Assembly: GCA_001769655.1 (NCBI GenBank)
Contig: MEPC01000042.1
Span: 219,125-283,124, forward strand
Reading direction: 5' to 3'
Length of the DNA: 64,000 nt
DNA from: Bacteroidetes bacterium RIFCSPLOWO2_12_FULL_37_12
GTDB taxonomy: Bacteria; Bacteroidota; Bacteroidia; 2-12-FULL-37-12
Below, piece after piece: positions 27,699-35,887 of the stretch (the first letter of the stretch is position 1; each line of letters begins with the position of its first letter). The translations under genes and the position numbers were made by a program. The notes beneath the pieces were generated by a model. The model was not told the DNA's origin. It worked only from the letters and a program-made list of their open reading frames with translations, and searched no databases.

Positions 27699-29003
27699 AT
27701 GAAAAAACTTCCCTTACATACGCTAATTTTATTGGCGCTCCTTGCTGGATTAATCTGGGGATTAATTAGTATTTCTACCGGGATTTCTCCTCAAATAACT
27801 ACACATTACATCAAGCCCTTCGGAACTATTTTTGTAAACCTGTTGAAATTAATTGCCATTCCACTTATTCTTGCTTCCTTAATCACAGGGGTGGCTAGCT
27901 TAAGCGATGTAAAAAAATTATCAAGAATAGGCGGAAAGACAATCGGAATTTACATACTAACCACCGTTGTGGCTATTGCCATCGGATTAGTTTGTGTAAA
28001 CATCATTCGCCCGGGTGAAAAACTTACCGGTGAAATGCGGCAGGAGTTGATGTCATCTTTCAATACTAACATAGAAAAAAATGCCACTACCGCCGATGAC
28101 TTTAAGAAATCCGGTCCCTTGCAATTTCTGGTTGACATGGTTCCAAGTAATCTTATCACCGCTTGTTCTGATAACCGTTTAATGCTTCAGGTGGTATTTT
28201 TTTCTGTACTCTTCGGAGTGGCACTCATCGGAGTGGCACAGGATAAGCGGCTTCCTGTAGTCAATTTTTTCTCCGGCGTTAATGAAGTTATTCTACGTAT
28301 GATTGATTTTATAATGAAGATAGCTCCAATCGGTGTATTTGCTCTTATTTCAGGGCTTATCGTGGAGGTGGCTGGTGATAATCCCTCAAGAGCCATCAAT
28401 CTTCTTACAGCTTTACTTTGGTATTCTATGACCGTATTATTGGGTTTACTATTGCATATCTTTTTAGTATATCTCTCCCTGCTACGATTTTTTACCAAGA
28501 TAAAACCAGGTGATTTTTTTAAAGGAATTCGTCCTGTTCAATTACTTGCATTCAGTACAAGTTCCAGTTCTGCCACTTTGCCCGTAACCATGGAATGTAC
28601 GGAAAAAAATCTGGGTGTCTCCGAAGAAATTTCGAGTTTTGTTTTACCCTTGGGTGCCACTATAAACATGGATGGCACTTCGCTCTACCAGGGAGTTGCC
28701 GCCGTTTTTATTGCTCAGGCATTGAATATGGATTTAACTTTTGCCGACCAACTAATGATCGTATTGACTGCCACGCTGGCTTCCATAGGCGCCGCCGGAG
28801 TTCCCGGAGCAGGTATGGTCATGCTGGTGATAGTTCTCGAAGCTATTCACGTACCCATAGAAGGAATTGCATTAATAGTGGCTGTTGACAGGATTCTGGA
28901 TATGTGCCGCACGGTTGTAAATGTCACAGGAGATGCAGTGGTTGCGTGTATGATTTCAAAATCGGAAGATCGTCTTAATTTATCCGGACAAGTTTCTTCC
29001 TGA
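27699..29003 (+). CDS. Dicarboxylate/amino acid:cation symporter (DAACS family)
   Basis: 434 residues from the ATG at 27699; a TTG-initiated longer frame from 27630 contains the promoter and is rejected. About eight transmembrane helices plus two re-entrant loops. Signatures of the glutamate/aspartate/C4-dicarboxylate symporters: the serine-rich hairpin FSTSSSSATLPVTMECTE, then LPLGATINMDGTSLYQGVAAVFIAQ, and AGVPGAGMVMLVIVLEA with DRILDMCRTVVNVTGDAV. Imports acidic amino acids or dicarboxylates with Na+ or H+; exact substrate not readable. Its last 29 bp overlap, tail to tail, the end of the next minus-strand gene. Confidence 0.92.
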   Translation: MKKLPLHTLILLALLAGLIWGLISISTGISPQITTHYIKPFGTIFVNLLKLIAIPLILASLITGVASLSDVKKLSRIGGKTIGIYILTTVVAIAIGLVCVNIIRPGEKLTGEMRQELMSSFNTNIEKNATTADDFKKSGPLQFLVDMVPSNLITACSDNRLMLQVVFFSVLFGVALIGVAQDKRLPVVNFFSGVNEVILRMIDFIMKIAPIGVFALISGLIVEVAGDNPSRAINLLTALLWYSMTVLLGLLLHIFLVYLSLLRFFTKIKPGDFFKGIRPVQLLAFSTSSSSATLPVTMECTEKNLGVSEEISSFVLPLGATINMDGTSLYQGVAAVFIAQALNMDLTFADQLMIVLTATLASIGAAGVPGAGMVMLVIVLEAIHVPIEGIALIVAVDRILDMCRTVVNVTGDAVVACMISKSEDRLNLSGQVSS

Positions 29004-32000
29004 AAGTACTGTTATTAATCTGAATATTTACAAAATATAATCCGCCGGACGACGGAGGTAAAATCCAATTGATTTTTTTCTCATTCTCCAAAATAGTTAA
29101 AGTTTGTTCTGCAATACGTTTTCCTGTTAAATCTAAAAGAGAGCACGTAACTTTTCCAAGTACCGATTCCTGTTGAATAAAAATAGTGATTTCATTTTCT
29201 TGCATGGGATTGGGATACACGGAAATGACTGTTTGATTATCCATGTTTTCAGTTATATCCACTGCATTCTGAAATACATAAATTTTCATCAATTTTTTAG
29301 TAGAACAATCTCCCTGCCCTGCTACTAATGTTATGTAATATCCACCCTTTTTGGTAAATGTAAAAACAGGATTTAATTCATAAGAACGAATCTCCCCCGG
29401 AAATTCCCAATAAAATGTATCTGCATCCACTGTTTTGTTGGTAAATGAAACCTGACCGCCGCGACTCAGATATACCGTGTCACTGTCCACTGTAAAATCG
29501 GCAACGGGAGTTGATAAGACAGTAACATAGCCCTCTTTAATCAGGATATCTGAGCCAAATTTGTTTTTTACGATTAATTCTACCGGATACTTTCCGGGTT
29601 TTTTATAGCTAATAACGGGATTTTGCAATGTCGAATAGAGGGAGTCAGATCCATAAAAAGTCCATTGCCATTCTTCAGCGATAGTGGCACTGTTTTCGTA
29701 AAAATAAACCGGTTCCCCCGAGCAAACAATTTCTTTATTAACAGTAAAACCGGCTATGGGTTTCTTATCGTAAAAAAGATTCGACTCCCAGATACCTCTT
29801 CCGTAAGTACCTGCACGTACTTTTTTCCCTGCCAAATAAATTTCCAATTCATTGACAATGACATTGGGAAGACCATTATTAAAACGTATCCAATCACCTA
29901 TGGAATCATTACGGTAAAAAACTCCCAGGTCCGTTCCAAGATATAAACCGTCATTAGAACCCGGGTCAAATTGAATGCAGTTTGCCGATATATTGGGAAG
30001 GGTACCGGAAATATTTTGCCAGGTGTCACCGCCGTTGGTTGATTCGTACACAGAAGAATTAGAGGAATAACCGTTAGTGAGCCAGATTTTACGGGAATCA
30101 TCCGGATGAATTAAAATTTTTGTGATACTGACAGAAGGTAATTTAGAAGATATATTGATCCAATTAGTGCCACCATCAATGGTTTTATAAAACCCTCCCC
30201 AGGTAGAAACATAAATTACATTCGTATCAGAAGGTGCCACTTTCAGAAATTGAATGTCACCGGTAAAATCAGCATCTGAAATCTGTTGCCAGTAAACCCC
30301 GCGGTTATAGGATCTGAACAGGTTATTATATCCTATGTATATAGTAGAGGGCTTTACGGGATTCAGTTCAATTGGAGTTACCCATGCGCCACCACCCGAA
30401 GGTGAAATGGGGCGAAAGGTTTCACCATAATCATCAGAGGCGGAAAAATTTCCATTTTGCCAGGATGCATAAATATGTTTATCGTCCATAAAATCAATCT
30501 GACAATCCATGCCATCAGCGCCCATTACTTTAATCCATTCGTTATTCAACAACATGCTGGTGCCATTATCCTGCGCTCCTCCCATAATCATCCGGGGATT
30601 GGTGGATGATTGTGCAATTCTGTAGTATTGAGTAATCTGCATGCCATCACTGCGCATTTCCCATCCGTTTCCTCCACTGCTGTAAAACACACCGCCATCA
30701 CACCCCGCCATCAATGCACCAAAAGGACTGTATTCAAGCGCATGGATATCGGCATGGACGTAGGGTACACTGCCACCGTTACTAAAAGCATTTATGCTCC
30801 AGGTGGTTCCTCCATCGGAAGATTTCCAGATATTCACTCCTCCCGCAAAAATAACATCCTGATCTCCGGGCGAAGCCGCCAGCGCTAAATCATACCATCC
30901 CTGTCCACCGCTACCTGAACCTGCAATATCCCATCCTAAAATATTAGGACTATCCGATTTTTTACTCCAGGTGACTCCTGCATCTTCTGAACGGTACATT
31001 CCATAAAAACCACTCTCAGAATTTGAAAACAACGCATATACAAAATCCGGGTTTGCCGGTGTCACTGCTATCTGACCTCTTGCGGCTCCGGATGAAGGAA
31101 GCCCACTTGAAATGATGCTCCAGATTTTTCCATTATCAACAGAACGGTAAACTTTACCTGACCCAACGGCATAAACAATATCCGGGTTAGTGGGATTAAA
31201 TTCCATGTCATTGAATTGCCCCTGTTTGCGGTTCGACCAGGTGTTCCCGCCATTTTCACTACGGTAAATACCTGCGCTGGTAGCGGCTAATAACGTATCT
31301 GTATTTATTGGGTGAATAATAACTCTTCCTACTTGTTCATAATTATCGGTGGACCATGATAAACCGGTTTCCTCCCAATTGATGCCACCATTTACTGATT
31401 TCAAAACACCAATGCTGTAAGTGTCACTGCCATCCATATCGCCGGTGGCAATAAATATTTCGGTAGGATTTTTTGGATTGACTGCAATATCTTTTACCCC
31501 TAAACTCAATAATTCATCGGTGGTGGTAAACCAGTTAGCGCCGCCATTTGTAGTTTTCCAGAATCCTCCGGAAGGAGAGCCGGCATAGAAAACGGCTGGT
31601 TTATTGGGATCAAACCCAAAACAATTAATTCTACCTATGCCTCCTTCGTTATCGGGATTCCCTTTGCTGACAGGTGAAATGAAAGGACCGACAGGTTTCC
31701 AGTTGGCGAGAGAATCGGAAATAATTATTTTAGGATGCGATTGCCGATATTGTTTCCACTCGTTCCAAACCAATCGCCTCGAAGGAAATTTACCGTCTTT
31801 ATCCACTCTTGATTGCCAGAAATATTCCCAACGCTTAAAGGGTTTCCATCCCTTGCTTCTTTCAATGGGACGATTTTTCCAATAGTTTGAAAACGCTGAC
31901 TGAATTGTTTTAAAATCGGGTTTTGCTCTGGAAGAATTACTCAACCAGGGTTCTTCCATCCAGGGTTGCGCCTGAGCAGTTAATAAAGGATAGGAAAAGA

Positions 32001-32040
32001 TAAAGAGAGCAATGAAATACTTTTTGATTTTGAGTATCAT
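28975..32040 (-). CDS. Large T9SS protein with Asp-box (BNR/sortilin-like) propeller and PKD domains
   Basis: 1021 residues from the ATG at 32040 (MILKIKKYFIALFIFSYPLL...); a TTG seven codons upstream is less likely. Signal peptide to about residue 25. Residues ~110-750 carry at least eight Asp-box motifs of S-x-D-x-G-x-x-W type (YRSENGGNTW, WKSSDGGTTW, YKTIDGGTNW, YESTNGGDTW), the blade edges of a sortilin/Vps10-like propeller. Two PKD domains follow (PIAGFTVNKE..., PVADFTVDSD...), then a type A T9SS tail (SVYPNPMQENEITIFI, VTCSLLDLTGKRI, GLYFVNI...KKLVRIN). Secreted or surface-bound; probably binds or degrades a polymer, but no catalytic motif is seen. Confidence 0.85.
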   Translation of the reverse strand: MILKIKKYFIALFIFSYPLLTAQAQPWMEEPWLSNSSRAKPDFKTIQSAFSNYWKNRPIERSKGWKPFKRWEYFWQSRVDKDGKFPSRRLVWNEWKQYRQSHPKIIISDSLANWKPVGPFISPVSKGNPDNEGGIGRINCFGFDPNKPAVFYAGSPSGGFWKTTNGGANWFTTTDELLSLGVKDIAVNPKNPTEIFIATGDMDGSDTYSIGVLKSVNGGINWEETGLSWSTDNYEQVGRVIIHPINTDTLLAATSAGIYRSENGGNTWSNRKQGQFNDMEFNPTNPDIVYAVGSGKVYRSVDNGKIWSIISSGLPSSGAARGQIAVTPANPDFVYALFSNSESGFYGMYRSEDAGVTWSKKSDSPNILGWDIAGSGSGGQGWYDLALAASPGDQDVIFAGGVNIWKSSDGGTTWSINAFSNGGSVPYVHADIHALEYSPFGALMAGCDGGVFYSSGGNGWEMRSDGMQITQYYRIAQSSTNPRMIMGGAQDNGTSMLLNNEWIKVMGADGMDCQIDFMDDKHIYASWQNGNFSASDDYGETFRPISPSGGGAWVTPIELNPVKPSTIYIGYNNLFRSYNRGVYWQQISDADFTGDIQFLKVAPSDTNVIYVSTWGGFYKTIDGGTNWINISSKLPSVSITKILIHPDDSRKIWLTNGYSSNSSVYESTNGGDTWQNISGTLPNISANCIQFDPGSNDGLYLGTDLGVFYRNDSIGDWIRFNNGLPNVIVNELEIYLAGKKVRAGTYGRGIWESNLFYDKKPIAGFTVNKEIVCSGEPVYFYENSATIAEEWQWTFYGSDSLYSTLQNPVISYKKPGKYPVELIVKNKFGSDILIKEGYVTVLSTPVADFTVDSDTVYLSRGGQVSFTNKTVDADTFYWEFPGEIRSYELNPVFTFTKKGGYYITLVAGQGDCSTKKLMKIYVFQNAVDITENMDNQTVISVYPNPMQENEITIFIQQESVLGKVTCSLLDLTGKRIAEQTLTILENEKKINWILPPSSGGLYFVNIQINNSTFRKKLVRIN

Positions 32041-32166
32041 AATTGAGTAAAATAAACCCAAATATATGAATTATAATTTATTTATTGTCTGACTAAAATA
32101 AGCCCTGAAAGGCAAGAGTGAACGATAAACATACTTTTTTTTGATTGTAATCAAAATATATTATGC

Positions 32167-33138
32167 TCACACCCTCAGAATCTCCGTAATTCTCAGTAGT
32201 TCCTGATTAATTTCTTTTTTTCTCGAAACACACTCATCAAACTCAGTAAACGTTAGTTTTCCATTTACTATTCCCACCATTTTATGCGTCATGCCATTGA
32301 TTAAACCTTCCACGGCGCCAAGTCCTAACCGGCTTGCCAGCACCCTGTCGTAAGCCGAAGGACTGCCTCCCCGTTGAATATGTCCCAGCACAAGCACCCG
32401 TGCGTCAATATGGGGGAATTTTTCTTTCACTTTAGAGGCAACCATCGAGGCATTTCCTTCTTCATCCCCTTCAGCTACAATAATAATCGAAGATGTTTTT
32501 TGACGATTCCAGCCCTGTTTTAAAATATCAAACACTTCCTGCATAGTGGTTATGGTTTCAGGAACCATTATCACTTCAGCGCCGGAACCAATCCCACATT
32601 CCATGGCAATAAACCCGGCATCGCGACCCATCACTTCCACAAAGAAAATCCGGTCGTGTGAATCCGCCGTGTTCCTTATTTTATCAATGGCTTCTACTGC
32701 GGTATTGATGGCAGTATCATATCCTATGGTGAAATCGGTGCCATATAAATCGTTATCTATCGTACCCGGAATCCCAATAACAGGAATTCCCGTTTCTTTT
32801 GAAAAAATACTTGCCCCTCTGAAGGTTCCGTCTCCTCCAATTGCCACCAACCCGTCAATTTCATGGTGCTGAAGATTGCGATATGCTTTTTTCCTTCCTT
32901 CAGGAGAAAAAAATTCTTTGCTCCGGGCTGATTTTAGGATCGTGCCACCATATTGAATGATATTGCTTACCGAACTGGATTTCATAGGGATGAAATTTCC
33001 TTCAATCATACCCTGATAGCCACGTATGATTCCAAAATTTTCCAGATTGTAGTAAACACAGGTTCGTACTACCGCACGGATGCATGCGTTCATTCCAGGA
33101 GAGTCGCCTCCGGATGTAAAAACTGCTATTCGTTTCAT
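32167..33138 (-). CDS. pfkA: ATP-dependent 6-phosphofructokinase
   Basis: 323 residues, standard bacterial PfkA size. Phosphorylates fructose 6-phosphate in glycolysis. Motifs: FTSGGDSPGMNACIRAVVR (nucleotide loop), AIGGDGTFRGA, IGIPGTIDNDLYGTDFTIGYDTA, EVMGRDAGFIA and LGHIQRGGSPSAYDR. The Gly in GGDGT and the Gly in PGTIDND point to ATP, not pyrophosphate, as donor (PPi enzymes have GGDDT and PKTIDND). Monocistronic on the minus strand; a short hairpin repeat lies just upstream of the ATG. Confidence 0.96.
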   Translation of the reverse strand: MKRIAVFTSGGDSPGMNACIRAVVRTCVYYNLENFGIIRGYQGMIEGNFIPMKSSSVSNIIQYGGTILKSARSKEFFSPEGRKKAYRNLQHHEIDGLVAIGGDGTFRGASIFSKETGIPVIGIPGTIDNDLYGTDFTIGYDTAINTAVEAIDKIRNTADSHDRIFFVEVMGRDAGFIAMECGIGSGAEVIMVPETITTMQEVFDILKQGWNRQKTSSIIIVAEGDEEGNASMVASKVKEKFPHIDARVLVLGHIQRGGSPSAYDRVLASRLGLGAVEGLINGMTHKMVGIVNGKLTFTEFDECVSRKKEINQELLRITEILRV

Positions 33139-33152
33139 TGGTTTTTTTTATT

Positions 33153-33177
33153 GAAACACGGCGCACCGTGTCTTTAC
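33153..33177. repeat. Short hairpin, GACACGG type (copy 2)
   Basis: Core ACACGG-CGCA-CCGTGT, the same arms and loop as 17206-17227, located between relA/spoT and pfkA (minus strand), so it could also be a stem in the transcript. Confidence 0.65.
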
Positions 33178-33212
33178 AATCTATATAATTAATTAGTATA
33201 TATAATTCCGCA

Positions 33213-35408
33213 TTATTTATGAAACCTCACCACATTCAACACTCCATTCACTTTCATTAATTTTTGGATGAGGGTTTCCAGATGACTTGTATCATTTACA
33301 TACAACATGATTTCCCCTTCAAACATGCCGTCGGTGGTATCAATGGTAATACCACGAATATTAACTTTCAATTCGTTGGAAATGACTTTCGTGATGTTAT
33401 TAAGAATTCCAACGCTGTCAATTCCTGAAATTTTTAAACCGGCTAAAAACGCCACCTCTTTCTGGCTGGTCCATTTTGCTTTTATAATCCGGTATCCGTA
33501 ATTCGACATCAGTGCCACTGCATTAGGACAATTGCAACGATGTATTTTTATTCCTTCGTTAATGGTTACAAAACCAAAAACATCATCCCCCTGAATGGGA
33601 GTACAACAGGGAGCCAGGGTGTAGTCAATTTTATCCATGTCTTCTCCAATCAGCAACATGTCCTCCCCTACCCCTCTTACTTCTTTCAATTTTTCGATAA
33701 AACTTTTTGCCGAAGGAACTTCTTTTTTCTTTTGTTCCTCCGATAATATTTCTTTGAACTCCCGGAAATCCGGTTTTTGTGTAGCTATCCGGTAATATAA
33801 ATCCAAAGGGGTTTGCATCCTATACCCTAAAAGCAGGCGGTTCAAATTTTGTTGAGTTAGTTCCAGTTTAAGTTTTTTAAGATGCTTTTTCACCGTTTCC
33901 TCACCATCCTGTGCAATTTTTTTCTTCATGTCTCGCAGGGCATCTTTGATCTTTGTCTTTGCTTTAGCGGTGACAGCAAATTTCAACCAATCCTCAGTAG
34001 GTTTTTGTTTGCCGGAAGTTAATATTTCGACCTGATCTCCATTTTTCAATGCATGGCTAAGTGGCACTAACTTCTGGTTTACTTTTGCGCCAATGCACTT
34101 TGAACCCACCTGGCTATGGATTTCAAACGCAAAATCAAGTGCCGTAGCATTTACGGGTAATGTTTTTAATTCTCCTTTAGGAGTAAATACATAAACCTCC
34201 TCTGCGAACAAATTCATCCGGAATTGATCTAAGAATTCTGCAGTAGTGGAAGGATCATTATTGGAAAGTAATTCACGCACCTTTGCTAACCAATGATCCA
34301 ATCCGTGGCTTTGGGATGAATTCGGGTCCTTGTATTTCCAATGAGCGGCAAATCCTTTTTCAGCAATTTCATTCATCCTTTTTGTGCGAATCTGTACTTC
34401 TACCCATTTCCCCAGATTACTCATAACCGTAGTATGTAATGATTCATATCCATTTGATTTAGGAGTGCTTATCCAGTCACGCAACCGCTCCGGATTGGGC
34501 AGGTAATGGTCGGTTATAATGGAATAAACTCTCCAGCAGTCGGCTTTTTCTTTTTCCAATTCACTGTCAAGGATAATACGGATGGCAAACTGGTCATAAA
34601 CCTGCTCAAAGGGTATCTGCTGTTTTTGCATTTTATTCCATATAGAATAAATGGATTTGGGACGTCCGGTTATTTCGACACGAAAACCCTCTGCCAATAA
34701 TGCATCTTCAATGGGCTTTATAAAATCTTTTATGAATTTATTTCTGCTTTCTTTCGTAATTTGGAGTTTATTTACAATATCAAGATAGGCATCTCTGTCG
34801 GTGTGTTTTAAACTGATATCTTCGAGTTCAGATTTGATTGCATATAGACCCAACCGGTGTGACAGTGGGGCATACAAGTACATGGTTTCCGAAGCAATTT
34901 TTAATTGTTTATCCCGTTGCATGGAATCAAGTGTACGCATATTATGCAAACGGTCGGCGAGTTTTATTAAAATTACTCTTACATCATCAGAAAGTGTAAG
35001 GAGCATTTTCCGGAAATTTTCTGCCTGGGCAGAAACGGTATAATCAAACACTCCTGAAATTTTGGTCAACCCGTCAATGATGGAAGAAACTTTTGGTCCG
35101 AATTCTCTTTCAATGTCCTCTAATTCAAGATCTGTATCTTCCACTACGTCATGCAACAAAGCACATATTACGGAAGTGACACCCAGCCCAATTTCCTCCA
35201 CACAAATCATAGCCACCGAAATGGGGTGATAGATGTATGGTTCTCCCGATTTGCGCCGCATGTCTTTGTGGGCATCCATTGCCATCTGGAATGCCTTGCG
35301 GATTAATTTGTTTTCGCCTTTTTTGATAAAGGATTGGCACTTCCTCAAAAGGGAACGGTAGCGTTTTAATATTTCTTTTTTCTCGGTTTCGACGTCTATG
35401 TCAATCAT
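33213..35408 (-). CDS. RelA/SpoT bifunctional (p)ppGpp synthetase/hydrolase
   Basis: 731 residues from the ATG at 35408 (MIDIDVETEKKE...); a TTG start 11 codons earlier is less likely. Makes and degrades the stringent-response alarmone. HD hydrolase domain: YIYHPISVAMI, ALLHDVVEDTDLELEDIE and LIKLADRLHNMRTL, all catalytic residues present. Synthetase domain: YDQFAIRIIL, GYESLHTTV, VEVQIRTKRMNEIAEKGFAAHW. Then a TGS domain (VYVFTPKGELKTLP...) and a C-terminal ACT domain (GLKISGIDSVGILNNITKVI). Both activities look intact, so a Rel/SpoT-type enzyme. A palindromic element copy lies directly upstream. Confidence 0.95.
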   Translation of the reverse strand: MIDIDVETEKKEILKRYRSLLRKCQSFIKKGENKLIRKAFQMAMDAHKDMRRKSGEPYIYHPISVAMICVEEIGLGVTSVICALLHDVVEDTDLELEDIEREFGPKVSSIIDGLTKISGVFDYTVSAQAENFRKMLLTLSDDVRVILIKLADRLHNMRTLDSMQRDKQLKIASETMYLYAPLSHRLGLYAIKSELEDISLKHTDRDAYLDIVNKLQITKESRNKFIKDFIKPIEDALLAEGFRVEITGRPKSIYSIWNKMQKQQIPFEQVYDQFAIRIILDSELEKEKADCWRVYSIITDHYLPNPERLRDWISTPKSNGYESLHTTVMSNLGKWVEVQIRTKRMNEIAEKGFAAHWKYKDPNSSQSHGLDHWLAKVRELLSNNDPSTTAEFLDQFRMNLFAEEVYVFTPKGELKTLPVNATALDFAFEIHSQVGSKCIGAKVNQKLVPLSHALKNGDQVEILTSGKQKPTEDWLKFAVTAKAKTKIKDALRDMKKKIAQDGEETVKKHLKKLKLELTQQNLNRLLLGYRMQTPLDLYYRIATQKPDFREFKEILSEEQKKKEVPSAKSFIEKLKEVRGVGEDMLLIGEDMDKIDYTLAPCCTPIQGDDVFGFVTINEGIKIHRCNCPNAVALMSNYGYRIIKAKWTSQKEVAFLAGLKISGIDSVGILNNITKVISNELKVNIRGITIDTTDGMFEGEIMLYVNDTSHLETLIQKLMKVNGVLNVVRFHK

Positions 35409-35440
35409 TTTTTTATCGTATCCTGATTTGTTTATTCTCA

Positions 35441-35597
35441 ATAACTACTCATTTAAAAAAAGTTCTCACGCAAAGTCGCAGAGGACGCAAAGAAAAAAAT
35501 CATTTATGATTTTTTTTCGCTGCGTACTTAATACTTTGCGTACTTTGCGCCTTTGCGTGATATAATATATGCGAGAAATAATACACGCATGGGTAAT
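35441..35597. repeat. Palindromic GCAAAG-type element (copy 2, inverted)
   Basis: Starts with ATAACTACTCA and contains a hairpin at 35466-35560. Its right arm is, on the complementary strand, identical over 27 bp to the left arm of the 11480 copy, and the flanks (GAGAAATAA-type) also match. So it is the 11440 element in reverse orientation, in the leader of relA/spoT. Confidence 0.75.
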
Positions 35598-35739
35598 TTT
35601 AATTCACGTTTGGAAAATAATAAAGACAATTATTAATACAAATTAACACTAAATTATCAATATTTTTACTATTCTACCCTTTCTATGTGAATTTCTATGT
35701 GCGTAGTACCTAAACTGTACGATCCAGAACATAGAGATA

Positions 35740-35882
35740 TAAAAATTATCCGCTAATTGACGCTAATTATTCGCGAATATACTCGAACAAAGAAATATTA
35801 AAATTAACCGATAGTTAACGCTAACCATTCGCGTGAATTAGCGGTTAATTTATTTATTCGCGTGAATTCGCGGTTAATTTTT
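35740..35882. repeat. Inverted/direct repeat cluster of GCGTGAATT-GCGGTTAATT type
   Basis: Two near-identical direct words (TTCGCGTGAATTAGCGGTTA at about 35829 and a GAATTCG variant at about 35857), plus the complementary words AATTATCCGCTAATTGACGC near 35744 and AATTAACCGATAGTTAACGC near 35801. They can fold into a long hairpin. It follows the stop of the large TPR gene and may act as a terminator. The stretch 35598-35739 before it shows nothing recognisable. Confidence 0.6.
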
Positions 35883-35887
35883 ATATA

